A DNA stretch of 64,000 bases from Pseudomonas sp. CC6-YY-74. Its GTDB lineage: Bacteria; Pseudomonadota; Gammaproteobacteria; Pseudomonadales; Pseudomonadaceae. This document shows, piece after piece, positions 30,381 to 37,902 of the stretch (position 1 is the stretch's first letter; each line of letters opens with the position of its first letter). Where the stretch lies: positions 2,394,001 to 2,458,000 of the forward strand of contig NZ_CP019947.1 in NCBI RefSeq assembly GCF_002025205.1, in the 5' to 3' direction. Both the position numbers and the translations under genes were made by a program. The notes under the pieces are model-generated. The model saw nothing but the letters and a program-made list of their open reading frames with translations, was not told the DNA's origin and ran no database searches.

Positions 30381-30409
30381 GAAACCTTGCAAGGCAAGGC
30401 AAGGTTTCT
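30381..30409 (+). terminator. Hairpin downstream of the PA3496-like gene
   Basis: gaaaccttgc (30381-30390) pairs with gcaaggtttc (30400-30409), 11 bp after the stop. There is no strong T-run, so termination may be weak or factor-assisted. Confidence 0.5.
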
Positions 30410-31102
30410 CCAGCCACCCCGGCACAGGGGTCTTGTGCGCCCCCCGGTGTCGTGCTATGGCTTGGTTATCTGAAGGCCGTACAAGCATGACCTAAGCTGC
30501 CAGCCTATTGATGCTTGGTGCACAAACATTGCAACGAAGCGAAAGACCGTTAACATTGCAGCCAATGGCAAGCTGATTGAAGCGACTGCTGCTTGGCCTA
30601 TCACTGCCCACCGGTGTGGCAGAATCAGCAGTTGCATAGTCTCTAGGCCTGCGTGGCTAGTTCAATGTGCCAATTTCGGCGTTTGCGGCCCTGAGACTGC
30701 GTTACCGCTCCTCGCCTCGAAACCTCAACTATCCGAACTTGAGTTAACCCACTAGCCGTAAAGGCAACTAGTGTGCTGTCTCTAAATAAAGGTTCTTCGC
30801 GGATTGGCGTGAAATAAGGTAGAGGTTGGCAGGCAAGCGCAGCAGCCTCATAGGCTGGGTTACGTCGCGCCCAATTAGGCTACTTGCATGGACCACCGTG
30901 CACGCGTCTAGCCCAGCCTCTGATGGATATTTGTGATACGCCACACGATTGGCCCACCAACCGTCTACCCCCCCTTAAGACACAGCCTTTGCAGTCGATT
31001 ACCAGGGCAATCAAGGAAGGCTAAGCGCACATCCGCGCTCTATCACGACTATCGCGAAACGGTCATAACCGCGCGTTAGCCCTGATTAACCCCTGAAGGA
31101 AA
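30410..31102. other. Non-coding spacer at left edge of biosynthetic island
   Basis: About 690 bp without a supportable gene. Base composition is more AT-rich and less ordered than the flanking genes. A degenerate inverted repeat is visible: aggctgggttac (30852-30863) faces ctagcccagcct (30908-30919), resembling worn REP arms. A 60-residue minus-strand frame (30455-30637) has no recognisable homology. Probably decayed DNA at an insertion boundary. Confidence 0.45.
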
Positions 31103-31522
31103 ATGGAATTTATGTATATAGGACAAGCCGCCAAACTCTCAGGTGCCACAGTCAAAAGCATTCGCCATTACGAGGATATAGGCCTCATCCCTCCGCCCCA
31201 GCGTGTAGGTAAATACCGTATCTATCGGCAGGAATGCGTCGATGTGCTGCGTTTTATCAAATGCGCCCAACAGCTCGGTTTCAAACTGAAGGAGTTGCAA
31301 GACATCCTGCGTGACTATAACGGTTTGGATTTCCCCTGGAATCTGGCGCAACTGGAAATCACTAGAAAGAAACAAGAGCTGCTCACCCAGATTGATTCCA
31401 TGCAGCAACTTTACCAAGGCCTAGTGGACTTCGAACAGAACCTGAATGGCGCAAAAGAGCAATGCCATCTTGCTCAGAGCAGCGATGAAGCAAAAAAAAA
31501 TCTTCCCGAACTACAGAACTAG
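31103..31522 (+). CDS. MerR-family transcriptional regulator
   Basis: The 139-residue protein has the MerR winged-helix DNA-binding domain (YIGQAAKLSGATVKSIRHYEDIGLI, KYRIYRQECVDVLRFI) and a long dimerisation helix (about 80-115). ATG 31103 has AAGGA only a few bases upstream; ATG 31112 (MYIGQAA) is an alternative start with better spacing. A single cysteine near the C-terminus (KEQCHLAQ) lies where CueR-type proteins hold a paired metal site, so a metal-binding loop is not evident. It is convergent with the biosynthetic operon. It is the natural candidate for binding the MerR-type promoter at 46360-46390. Confidence 0.9.
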   Translation: MEFMYIGQAAKLSGATVKSIRHYEDIGLIPPPQRVGKYRIYRQECVDVLRFIKCAQQLGFKLKELQDILRDYNGLDFPWNLAQLEITRKKQELLTQIDSMQQLYQGLVDFEQNLNGAKEQCHLAQSSDEAKKNLPELQN

Positions 31523-31542
31523 GCCATCTGCTAGCCGTACTG

Positions 31543-31574
31543 AAAAAGCCCACTGCACCTGCTGTGGGCTTTAA
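31543..31574. terminator. Terminator between MerR gene and exporter gene
   Basis: aaaaagcccac (31543-31553) pairs with gtgggcttt (31564-31572). Read on the minus strand the stem is followed by a T-run, so it can end the 14.7-kb biosynthetic operon; on the plus strand it may end the merR transcript. Confidence 0.8.
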
Positions 31575-31587
31575 CACTGGGTTCGCG

Positions 31588-34188
31588 TTAGACAGCCACC
31601 TCACCAGCAACCGGATAGTTATCTTGGGTTGCCGGCACCACCTTAGCGAAGAACCACGGCGAGATCAGCGTCACCACCAGAATGGTCATCACCCCGCTGA
31701 TAAACAGCGCTAGCGCCACCAGCCCACCCAGATCGATGATCGGCTTGTAGTCGGAAAACAACAGCGCCAGGAAGCCAACCGAGAAGATCACCACGTTGAT
31801 CACGGTCGAGCGCCCGACACTGTGCATCGCTTCGAGTATTGCCGCGTCTATATGCATGCCGCGTTGTACGAACAGCTTGATCCGCGAGATCAGATGCACC
31901 GCGTAATCGACTACCCCGACGACCAGGAAGGTGACCAGCGCGGTGCCGATATTCAGTTCGATCTCGAACAGATACATGCAGCCGTACAGGCTGACCGAGG
32001 TGGTCAACAGGGTGAACATGCCGAGCAGGCCCAAACGCAACGAGCGCAACCAGAACATCATCATCAAGGTGACCACCAGTAGCGCCAGGGTGAAGCTGAG
32101 CACCTGGCCGCGGGTGATCTCCTGGAGCACCCCGGTCCAGATCACCGGCGTACCCGCATGGGTGATTTCCAGATTGGCTGGCTTATTCACCGCCAACCAG
32201 GCATCCAGGCGATTGAGCAGACTCTGATAGTCGCTGGCCACCGACGAGGTCATGGTGTAGAGCACCAGGGCCTTCGAATAATCGGCGTTGAGCACGTTGG
32301 TCAGATCCGAACCACCGCCGTTCTCGAAGAGCATCACATGCTGCTCGATCAACGCGTTGCCCTCGACCTCAAAGTGCTCGACAGAACCATCCTCGTTCTT
32401 CGCCGTCACCTGCTCCTGCGCCTGTGGAACCCGCAGGTAACTCGGGTCCATATCGTTGAGAACCAGGTTCATCCGCTTGATATAGGTCGCCAGCGAATAG
32501 CCATAGCTGACATCCGGCTGCTCTTTGAGGAAGCGATCCAGCTTGTCGATGAACTGCACCACCTCGGTGTCCAGCACGCCGCGTGGGGTCTTGCTATCGA
32601 TGGCGATCCAACCCGGCGCAGTACCGGCCACATGCGCATTGACGAATTCATCGGAGATGCGGAAAGGGTTGTTCTTCTCGAAGTAGGCGATACCTGAGTC
32701 CTCTATCTGCACGAGGAAAGTCAGCCCGGTCATCACCAGCATCAACGGCACCATCACCAGCAAGGCCGCCTTGCGCCGCGAAATCAGCCAGGCGCAGGCT
32801 GCAACCAGCAGGCGAGAGATGATCGAATCCTTCTGCAGGGTACCGACCTGCTGCTTGGCGTCTCGGCCGAACAGCGCGATCCAGGCCGGAATCAGCAACA
32901 GCGAGATCAGCAGTGCAACGCCCAAACCGATGGACATAAACATGCCAAAGTTGCGGATGCTGACAATGTTGGTGACGGTTGAGAGCAGGAAGGTGGCGAT
33001 GGTAGTCACGGTGGTCAGCACCACCGGCATGACCATCAGACGCATGGTCTCGCGGTTGGCTTCACGGCTGCTTTTCCCTGCCCGTATCTGCTCGTAGTAC
33101 TCGGACATGATATGCACCGCGTCCGAACAGCAGATGGTGAACAGGAACACCGGCAACACGCTGGTCAGCAGGTCGATAGGCACTTCCAGCAGCGCCATCA
33201 TCCCCAGGGTCCAGAGGGTGCAGAACAGAATATTCAGCAGCGGCAGCAGCACACCCAATGGCTTGCGGAAGAACACCAGCAGCAGCGCCATGATCAGCAC
33301 AAACACCGCCGGGAACAGCAACCCCAGATCGTGATCGATGATCTCCTGTTGCGCGCCGATAAAGATCGGCATACCGGCAATAAACACCTCGTCGGTGAAC
33401 TCCGGGTGCTCGGCCTGATACGTGGCCACCATGTCGCGGAAAATCTGGTAAGCCCGCAGTTGGGCAATAGCGTCATCCTGCTTGGTGCCCAGTTCCGCCA
33501 CCAGCAAGGCAACGCTCTTGTCGCGGGACACCACGCCATCGAGCATCAGCTCGTTGCCCATGATCTCGGCTTCTACCTCGGCTGGGTCCATGTTCGCGGC
33601 ACGCAGGGTTTTGTGAATCAGCAGCTCGCCCTCATCGGTGAGGACGATGTTCTCCAGGTCACCCATCGAGGCCATCTCCCGAATGGGGTTGACCCGTTCG
33701 GTGAGGAAGGACAGGAACTGCAGCTGCTGTGAGCCCCAGCTCTGCTCGCGGGCATGCTGCTGCAGGGCCTTGAGCGGCTGATAGTCATTCTGCGCCAGCC
33801 CGTCCTGAGCAATTTGCTCCAGTAACTCAGTGGCCAGCCCATCGCCTGCGTGCTCAGCAACGATGCGCTGCAATTCGCGGGCATCGTCCTCATTGCTGAG
33901 CACCACCAGACGTGCCGACTGAGACAGCGCGTATAGCGCGTTCAGCGAATCTTTGTTGAACACGCTTTGCGGGTTATGCAGGGCTACCATCACCGAGTCG
34001 AAAGTACCGGTGAACTCATCCTGCAGGTCGATGATGGTCTTGCGTGCCGGATGCGTTTCCTTGAGCAGGTAGGGGTTGGTGTCGGAGGTCAACGCCCCCA
34101 ATGCATAAGTGAAGTACGCGGTGATCGCCACTAACAGCACGATAATCGAACGCGCGTAGCGTTCGACAAAAGCCAAATATCTTTCCAT
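31588..34188 (-). CDS. MMPL/RND-family exporter
   Basis: The 866-residue protein has a first helix (SIIVLLVAITAYFTYALGAL), a large extracytoplasmic domain, five helices, a second large domain and a second helix bundle, giving the 12-helix RND layout. The segment FLFTICCSDAVHIMSEYYEQI and its mirror FLVVGVVDYAVHLISRIKLF carry the acidic membrane residues of MMPL (COG1033) proteins. Members export lipids, hopanoids or polyketide-derived lipids. It is the last gene of the biosynthetic operon, 18 bp after the LolA-like gene. A role in moving the cluster product across the envelope is inferred from context. Confidence 0.88.
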   Translation of the reverse strand: MERYLAFVERYARSIIVLLVAITAYFTYALGALTSDTNPYLLKETHPARKTIIDLQDEFTGTFDSVMVALHNPQSVFNKDSLNALYALSQSARLVVLSNEDDARELQRIVAEHAGDGLATELLEQIAQDGLAQNDYQPLKALQQHAREQSWGSQQLQFLSFLTERVNPIREMASMGDLENIVLTDEGELLIHKTLRAANMDPAEVEAEIMGNELMLDGVVSRDKSVALLVAELGTKQDDAIAQLRAYQIFRDMVATYQAEHPEFTDEVFIAGMPIFIGAQQEIIDHDLGLLFPAVFVLIMALLLVFFRKPLGVLLPLLNILFCTLWTLGMMALLEVPIDLLTSVLPVFLFTICCSDAVHIMSEYYEQIRAGKSSREANRETMRLMVMPVVLTTVTTIATFLLSTVTNIVSIRNFGMFMSIGLGVALLISLLLIPAWIALFGRDAKQQVGTLQKDSIISRLLVAACAWLISRRKAALLVMVPLMLVMTGLTFLVQIEDSGIAYFEKNNPFRISDEFVNAHVAGTAPGWIAIDSKTPRGVLDTEVVQFIDKLDRFLKEQPDVSYGYSLATYIKRMNLVLNDMDPSYLRVPQAQEQVTAKNEDGSVEHFEVEGNALIEQHVMLFENGGGSDLTNVLNADYSKALVLYTMTSSVASDYQSLLNRLDAWLAVNKPANLEITHAGTPVIWTGVLQEITRGQVLSFTLALLVVTLMMMFWLRSLRLGLLGMFTLLTTSVSLYGCMYLFEIELNIGTALVTFLVVGVVDYAVHLISRIKLFVQRGMHIDAAILEAMHSVGRSTVINVVIFSVGFLALLFSDYKPIIDLGGLVALALFISGVMTILVVTLISPWFFAKVVPATQDNYPVAGEVAV

Positions 34189-34206
34189 GGTCGCCTTTAC
34201 CGGAAC

Positions 34207-35043
34207 TTACAGGGAGGAAACTGCGAATTTGGGTACATCGCCGGACTTCAGGCCACGACGGATTGCCGTGTGGGTGAACAGGCGGTCGTCCAGTTCCATG
34301 TTGTATTGCAGCTGTTTGAAGCGCATTTCCGAACGGGTACCGTCGATCAGGTGTTCGGTTTCGCTGAGCATGATGCTGTCGACCTGGCCCACGGTCGCAA
34401 CTTCCTTGGTGCGCATCTGCTTGATACGCACGCCCTTCACGTCGAAGAAGTCCTGCTGCATCACCAGGAAGTTCTGCTTGTCGATCCACACCTTGAGCTT
34501 GTTGTAACCGGACTTGGTCAGCACCTCAGGCGAAGCCGGCACGCGCTCCAGCACGTAGCAGTCGCGGCCGAGCACCTGCTCTTCGCCGACCAGGGTCTGC
34601 AGATAATCCTTGACCCGGATCTTGTCCAGGTCGGCATAGGAGTAGTCACTGCCCATAAAGGAGCCGCGCTTGTCGGTGGTGGAAATGCGTCGGGTCTGGC
34701 GACTCACCGGCAGATACATCCACTGGCTGTCTTCACTACCTTGCACTTCATGGGGGTTTTCAATATGGAAAGCCACCCCGCGCACATCGTTCGGGGTGGT
34801 AAAGAACATGCTGAATTTGTCGCTATCGGCGTAATCCTTCTGCAGATAGGTGAAATCCCTGACCCGGGTATTGCCCTTCTTGTCGTGCAGGATCAAGGAC
34901 ACTTCGGACAGAAAACTACTGCCGTCATTGCGGTCCCGGGTCAGTCGAATGATCTCGTCGGCACTGAGGCTTTCGGCGGCACTTGCCGCCCCCCCAGCCA
35001 GTATCACCACGGCGGCCGTCAGGCCTTTGAATATCCTCAACAT
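34207..35043 (-). CDS. LolA-like outer-membrane lipoprotein-sorting protein
   Basis: ATG 35043 is chosen because AAGGAG is 6 bp upstream; ATG 35049 would abut it. The 278-residue protein has a Sec signal peptide (MLRIFKGLTAAVVILAGGAASAAE) and a LolA/LolB-like beta-fold (COG2834), with FTYLQKDYADSDKFSMFFTTP, VAFHIENPHEVQGSE and SFMGSDYSYADLDKIRVKDY. Such proteins are commonly encoded with MMPL exporters and may carry a hydrophobic cargo through the periplasm. It lies between the exporter and the beta-barrel. Confidence 0.85.
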   Translation of the reverse strand: MLRIFKGLTAAVVILAGGAASAAESLSADEIIRLTRDRNDGSSFLSEVSLILHDKKGNTRVRDFTYLQKDYADSDKFSMFFTTPNDVRGVAFHIENPHEVQGSEDSQWMYLPVSRQTRRISTTDKRGSFMGSDYSYADLDKIRVKDYLQTLVGEEQVLGRDCYVLERVPASPEVLTKSGYNKLKVWIDKQNFLVMQQDFFDVKGVRIKQMRTKEVATVGQVDSIMLSETEHLIDGTRSEMRFKQLQYNMELDDRLFTHTAIRRGLKSGDVPKFAVSSL

Positions 35044-35107
35044 ATACATCTCCTTGTGCGCGATGCAGGGTGGATGAAGGCCGGCGCAGGGCGGCCGGCC
35101 TTCAGGT

Positions 35108-36391
35108 TCAAAACAGGTAACCGGCGGATAAACGCAGCTGGTCACGCTGGTCATAGGTGCCGAACACGCGATCGTCCTTGCCGAAGAACAGGTCCACTTC
35201 GAGGCCCAGCTTCAGCCAGTCCACCGGTTTGTAGGTGAAGATGCCTTGCAGCAAGGCGTCGTCGCGCAGCGGTGGGGAAAACGCCAGCACCAGGCGGCTC
35301 TTCAAGCGATCCTGGTCGTGGCTGCCCTCGGCGGACAGGGTAAACAGGTGGTCGCGCCTGTCCTGCAGCATGCCCGCCTGCCAGTCGAGCAGCTGCTGCT
35401 CCTGCCACTGCAGCGAGACCATCCAGTCGCGAAACAGGTAGTCGACGCCGAGCAGCGCCTTGACCATCCGGGTTTCATCGGCGCCCTGGCTGCGGGTCGG
35501 GTTGGTCACCCGCCAATCATCGAAATAGGCCAGCTCGCTGCGCACCACTATGCTGTATCCGGCATCCACTGCCAGGCCGGCACCGCCCATGGTGTAGCGT
35601 GGATACTGGCGCTCGAGGCGCAAGCGGCCATCGTCAGCCAGGCCTTCGACGGCATACACCGGGTCCTGCTGACGGGCATTGAGGGCGACCATGCTGACGT
35701 CCACCTCCCCCATGCGGCCGTTGGCGCTCAGCCCATAGGAAAAACCGTCATCGCCGGCGTAATCGGGCCGCGAGTCGACCACGAAGTAGTCCGGGTCCGG
35801 CTTGGCGAATATCAGCGAGTCGAACTCGCTGCCTTGCGCCGGCGCGCGGTTCTCTTCGAAGTCGGTAATCCACAGCCCTTCCAACTCCCATTCACCCAGC
35901 GGCCGGGTAAACCGCACCATGGGCAGCGCGATACGGCTGTCCTCGAGCAGCGCGGTCACCCCTTCGCGGTAGTCCAGCGGGTTGATCTGATCGAGCACCC
36001 GCAGTTCATCGGCACGGCCCCAGACCACCTGCTGCCAACCGACGGTCAGCTCGCCGTCGCCGAGGTAATGCCCCCAGTACAGGTGCCGCCAATCGGCACT
36101 GCTGCGGTAGTCATCCCGCGCCTCATCGCTGTAGGGATGGTTACCCTCATAGCGGGCGTCATAACGCACCCGCCCTCTGGCCTTGTAGTAACCGCTGTCC
36201 CAGCTGTCCTCCAGATTGGCCTTGAAATACAGCGCCTTCTGCGTAACCCGGTCATCGCCGTGCAGACGCACGGCGCTGGCCACGCCCACCTCCGCATCCC
36301 AATAGGCGGGGCGGAGGTCGGCGTAAGCGGCATCGACAGCCAAGAAGGCCAATCCGGCGCACAGGCCAGGACTGAATAATCGACTCGGCAT
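35108..36391 (-). CDS. Outer-membrane beta-barrel protein, DUF1302-like
   Basis: The 427-residue protein has a signal peptide (MPSRLFSPGLCAGLAFLAVDAAYA). It shows alternating amphipathic beta-strands through its length (WDSGYYKARGRVRYDARYEG, VVWGRADELRVLDQINPLDYRE) and ends in the aromatic-terminated strand SAGYLF, the typical outer-membrane insertion signal. This pattern fits DUF1302-like proteins that co-occur with MMPL exporters and LolA-like proteins. It probably forms the outer-membrane part of the export route. It begins 2 bp after the SDR gene. Confidence 0.78.
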   Translation of the reverse strand: MPSRLFSPGLCAGLAFLAVDAAYADLRPAYWDAEVGVASAVRLHGDDRVTQKALYFKANLEDSWDSGYYKARGRVRYDARYEGNHPYSDEARDDYRSSADWRHLYWGHYLGDGELTVGWQQVVWGRADELRVLDQINPLDYREGVTALLEDSRIALPMVRFTRPLGEWELEGLWITDFEENRAPAQGSEFDSLIFAKPDPDYFVVDSRPDYAGDDGFSYGLSANGRMGEVDVSMVALNARQQDPVYAVEGLADDGRLRLERQYPRYTMGGAGLAVDAGYSIVVRSELAYFDDWRVTNPTRSQGADETRMVKALLGVDYLFRDWMVSLQWQEQQLLDWQAGMLQDRRDHLFTLSAEGSHDQDRLKSRLVLAFSPPLRDDALLQGIFTYKPVDWLKLGLEVDLFFGKDDRVFGTYDQRDQLRLSAGYLF

Positions 36392-36393
36392 GG

Positions 36394-37158
36394 CTACATC
36401 CCCAACCCGACACCGCCATCGACCACCAGACTCTGGGCGGTGATAGCGCCAGCCTCCGGACTGGCCAGGTAACGCACCAGCGCGGCCACCTCCTCGCTCT
36501 CGATAAAGCGCCGCAGGGGCAACTTGCGTTTGGCGCTGCGCACTATCTGCTCCTGGCTGAGCCCGGCAATACCGGCCTGCACGGCCAGCTCATGCTGCAA
36601 CATGGGGGTGTCGACCCAGGCCGGCAATATCGCGTTGACCGTGATCTGACGCGGCGCCAGATCCAGCGCCAAGGCCTTGGTCATGCCGACGATGGCGTGC
36701 TTGGAGGCGCAATAGGCGGTGTTGCGCACCTTGCCGGCACGGCCGAGGATCGAGGCGATATTGATGATCCGCCCCTGCTTCGATAACAGCGGGATACACA
36801 GGGAAGTGACATAGAAGGTGCCATGCAGGTTGACCCCTATCACCTTGTGCCAGTTGTCCAGGTCTTCCGGCTCGTTCTCGTTGCAGATACCCGCGCTGTT
36901 GACCAGCACATCGATATAGCCAAGCTGCTTGGCCAGCTCGCCGAACAGGCTGCGCAGCCCCGCCAGGTCGGAGATATCCGCGCCATGGGTTTCGATGCTG
37001 GCCTTGGCCTGATGATCCGCCACCCAAGCTTGCAACTCGACCAGGTCGAGGTCCAGCAGCACCAAGCGGTTGCCGGGATCGCCGGCGAAGCTCTGCGCGA
37101 CGGCGCGACCAATGCCTTTGGCGGCACCGGTAATAAGAATGGTACGTTGCTGGCTCAT
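36394..37158 (-). CDS. Short-chain dehydrogenase/reductase (ketoreductase candidate)
   Basis: The 254-residue SDR has the cofactor motif TGAAKGIG near the N-terminus and NSAG around residue 87. The catalytic Ser lies in NIASILGRAG and YxxxK in YCASK. The acidic/neutral residue after beta2 (LLDLDLVE) suggests NAD preference. It starts within the last 4 bp of the upstream FabG-like gene. In the operon it may reduce a beta-keto group or the aldehyde or ketone formed from the chain. Confidence 0.9.
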   Translation of the reverse strand: MSQQRTILITGAAKGIGRAVAQSFAGDPGNRLVLLDLDLVELQAWVADHQAKASIETHGADISDLAGLRSLFGELAKQLGYIDVLVNSAGICNENEPEDLDNWHKVIGVNLHGTFYVTSLCIPLLSKQGRIINIASILGRAGKVRNTAYCASKHAIVGMTKALALDLAPRQITVNAILPAWVDTPMLQHELAVQAGIAGLSQEQIVRSAKRKLPLRRFIESEEVAALVRYLASPEAGAITAQSLVVDGGVGLGM

Positions 37159-37892
37159 GGCATTTTCAATCCGCCGTTGACCGGCAACACTTCGCCGGTC
37201 AGGTAGTGGGCACGCTCGGCGATAAACAGCACCGCCTCAGCTATCTCTTCGGGCTCGGCGTAACGCTTGATCAGCAGCCGGGATTGAATGTCCTGCTCCA
37301 GACTGCCGATCAGCGCCTTGCTCATCTCGGTCTTGACGATGCCGGGCGCCACCGCGTTGACCCGGATATTGCGCGGTGCCAGCTCGACGGCCAGCGCCCG
37401 GGTGAGCGCTTCGACGCCACCCTTGGCCGCCGCATAGTTGCTCTGGCCCTTACCCGGTTTCTGCGCCGCCACCGAGCTGATATTGACGATGCAACCGCTG
37501 CGCTGGCGCATCATGCAAGGCACCACCTGCTGACAGCACAGCAGGGTGCCAATCAGGTTGGTCTGGATGACCTGGGTGATGTCCTCCAGCGACAGGGTGG
37601 CCAGCAGACCATCACGGGTGACCCCCGCGTTATTGACCAGCAGGTCGATACGGCCGAACGCTCCTTCGACCTGCTCGAAGAAGGCCACGATGCTCTGCGG
37701 CGCACTGATATCGCACTGCAGGGCCAGGCACTGGCCACCCTGCTGCTCGATTTCTTCGCGCAAGGCCGCGGCTGCCACCTCATCGCGCACATAGTTGAAG
37801 GCAACCGCATAACCCGCACCAGCCAGCGCCTTGACGATGGCCCTGCCAATCCCACGGCTGCCGCCCGTGACCACTGCTACTTTGTCGTGCAT
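37155..37892 (-). CDS. FabG-like 3-oxoacyl-ACP reductase
   Basis: The 245-residue SDR closely follows FabG: TGGSRGIGRAI, NNAGVTRDG, the catalytic Ser in NISSVAAQKPGKGQSN, YAAAK, and NVRVNAVAPGIV-like NIRVNAVAPGIVKTEM. It would reduce 3-oxoacyl-ACP intermediates with NADPH. It is 10 bp after the aminotransferase-reductase gene. It is a dedicated ketoreductase of the cluster rather than the housekeeping FabG, judging from its location. Confidence 0.92.
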   Translation of the reverse strand: MHDKVAVVTGGSRGIGRAIVKALAGAGYAVAFNYVRDEVAAAALREEIEQQGGQCLALQCDISAPQSIVAFFEQVEGAFGRIDLLVNNAGVTRDGLLATLSLEDITQVIQTNLIGTLLCCQQVVPCMMRQRSGCIVNISSVAAQKPGKGQSNYAAAKGGVEALTRALAVELAPRNIRVNAVAPGIVKTEMSKALIGSLEQDIQSRLLIKRYAEPEEIAEAVLFIAERAHYLTGEVLPVNGGLKMP

Positions 37893-37902
37893 GGCGGTCT
37901 CC

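Noticed and set aside
30455..30637. 60-residue hydrophobic minus-strand frame
   Set aside because: No start signal or known family; probably chance in decayed intergenic DNA.
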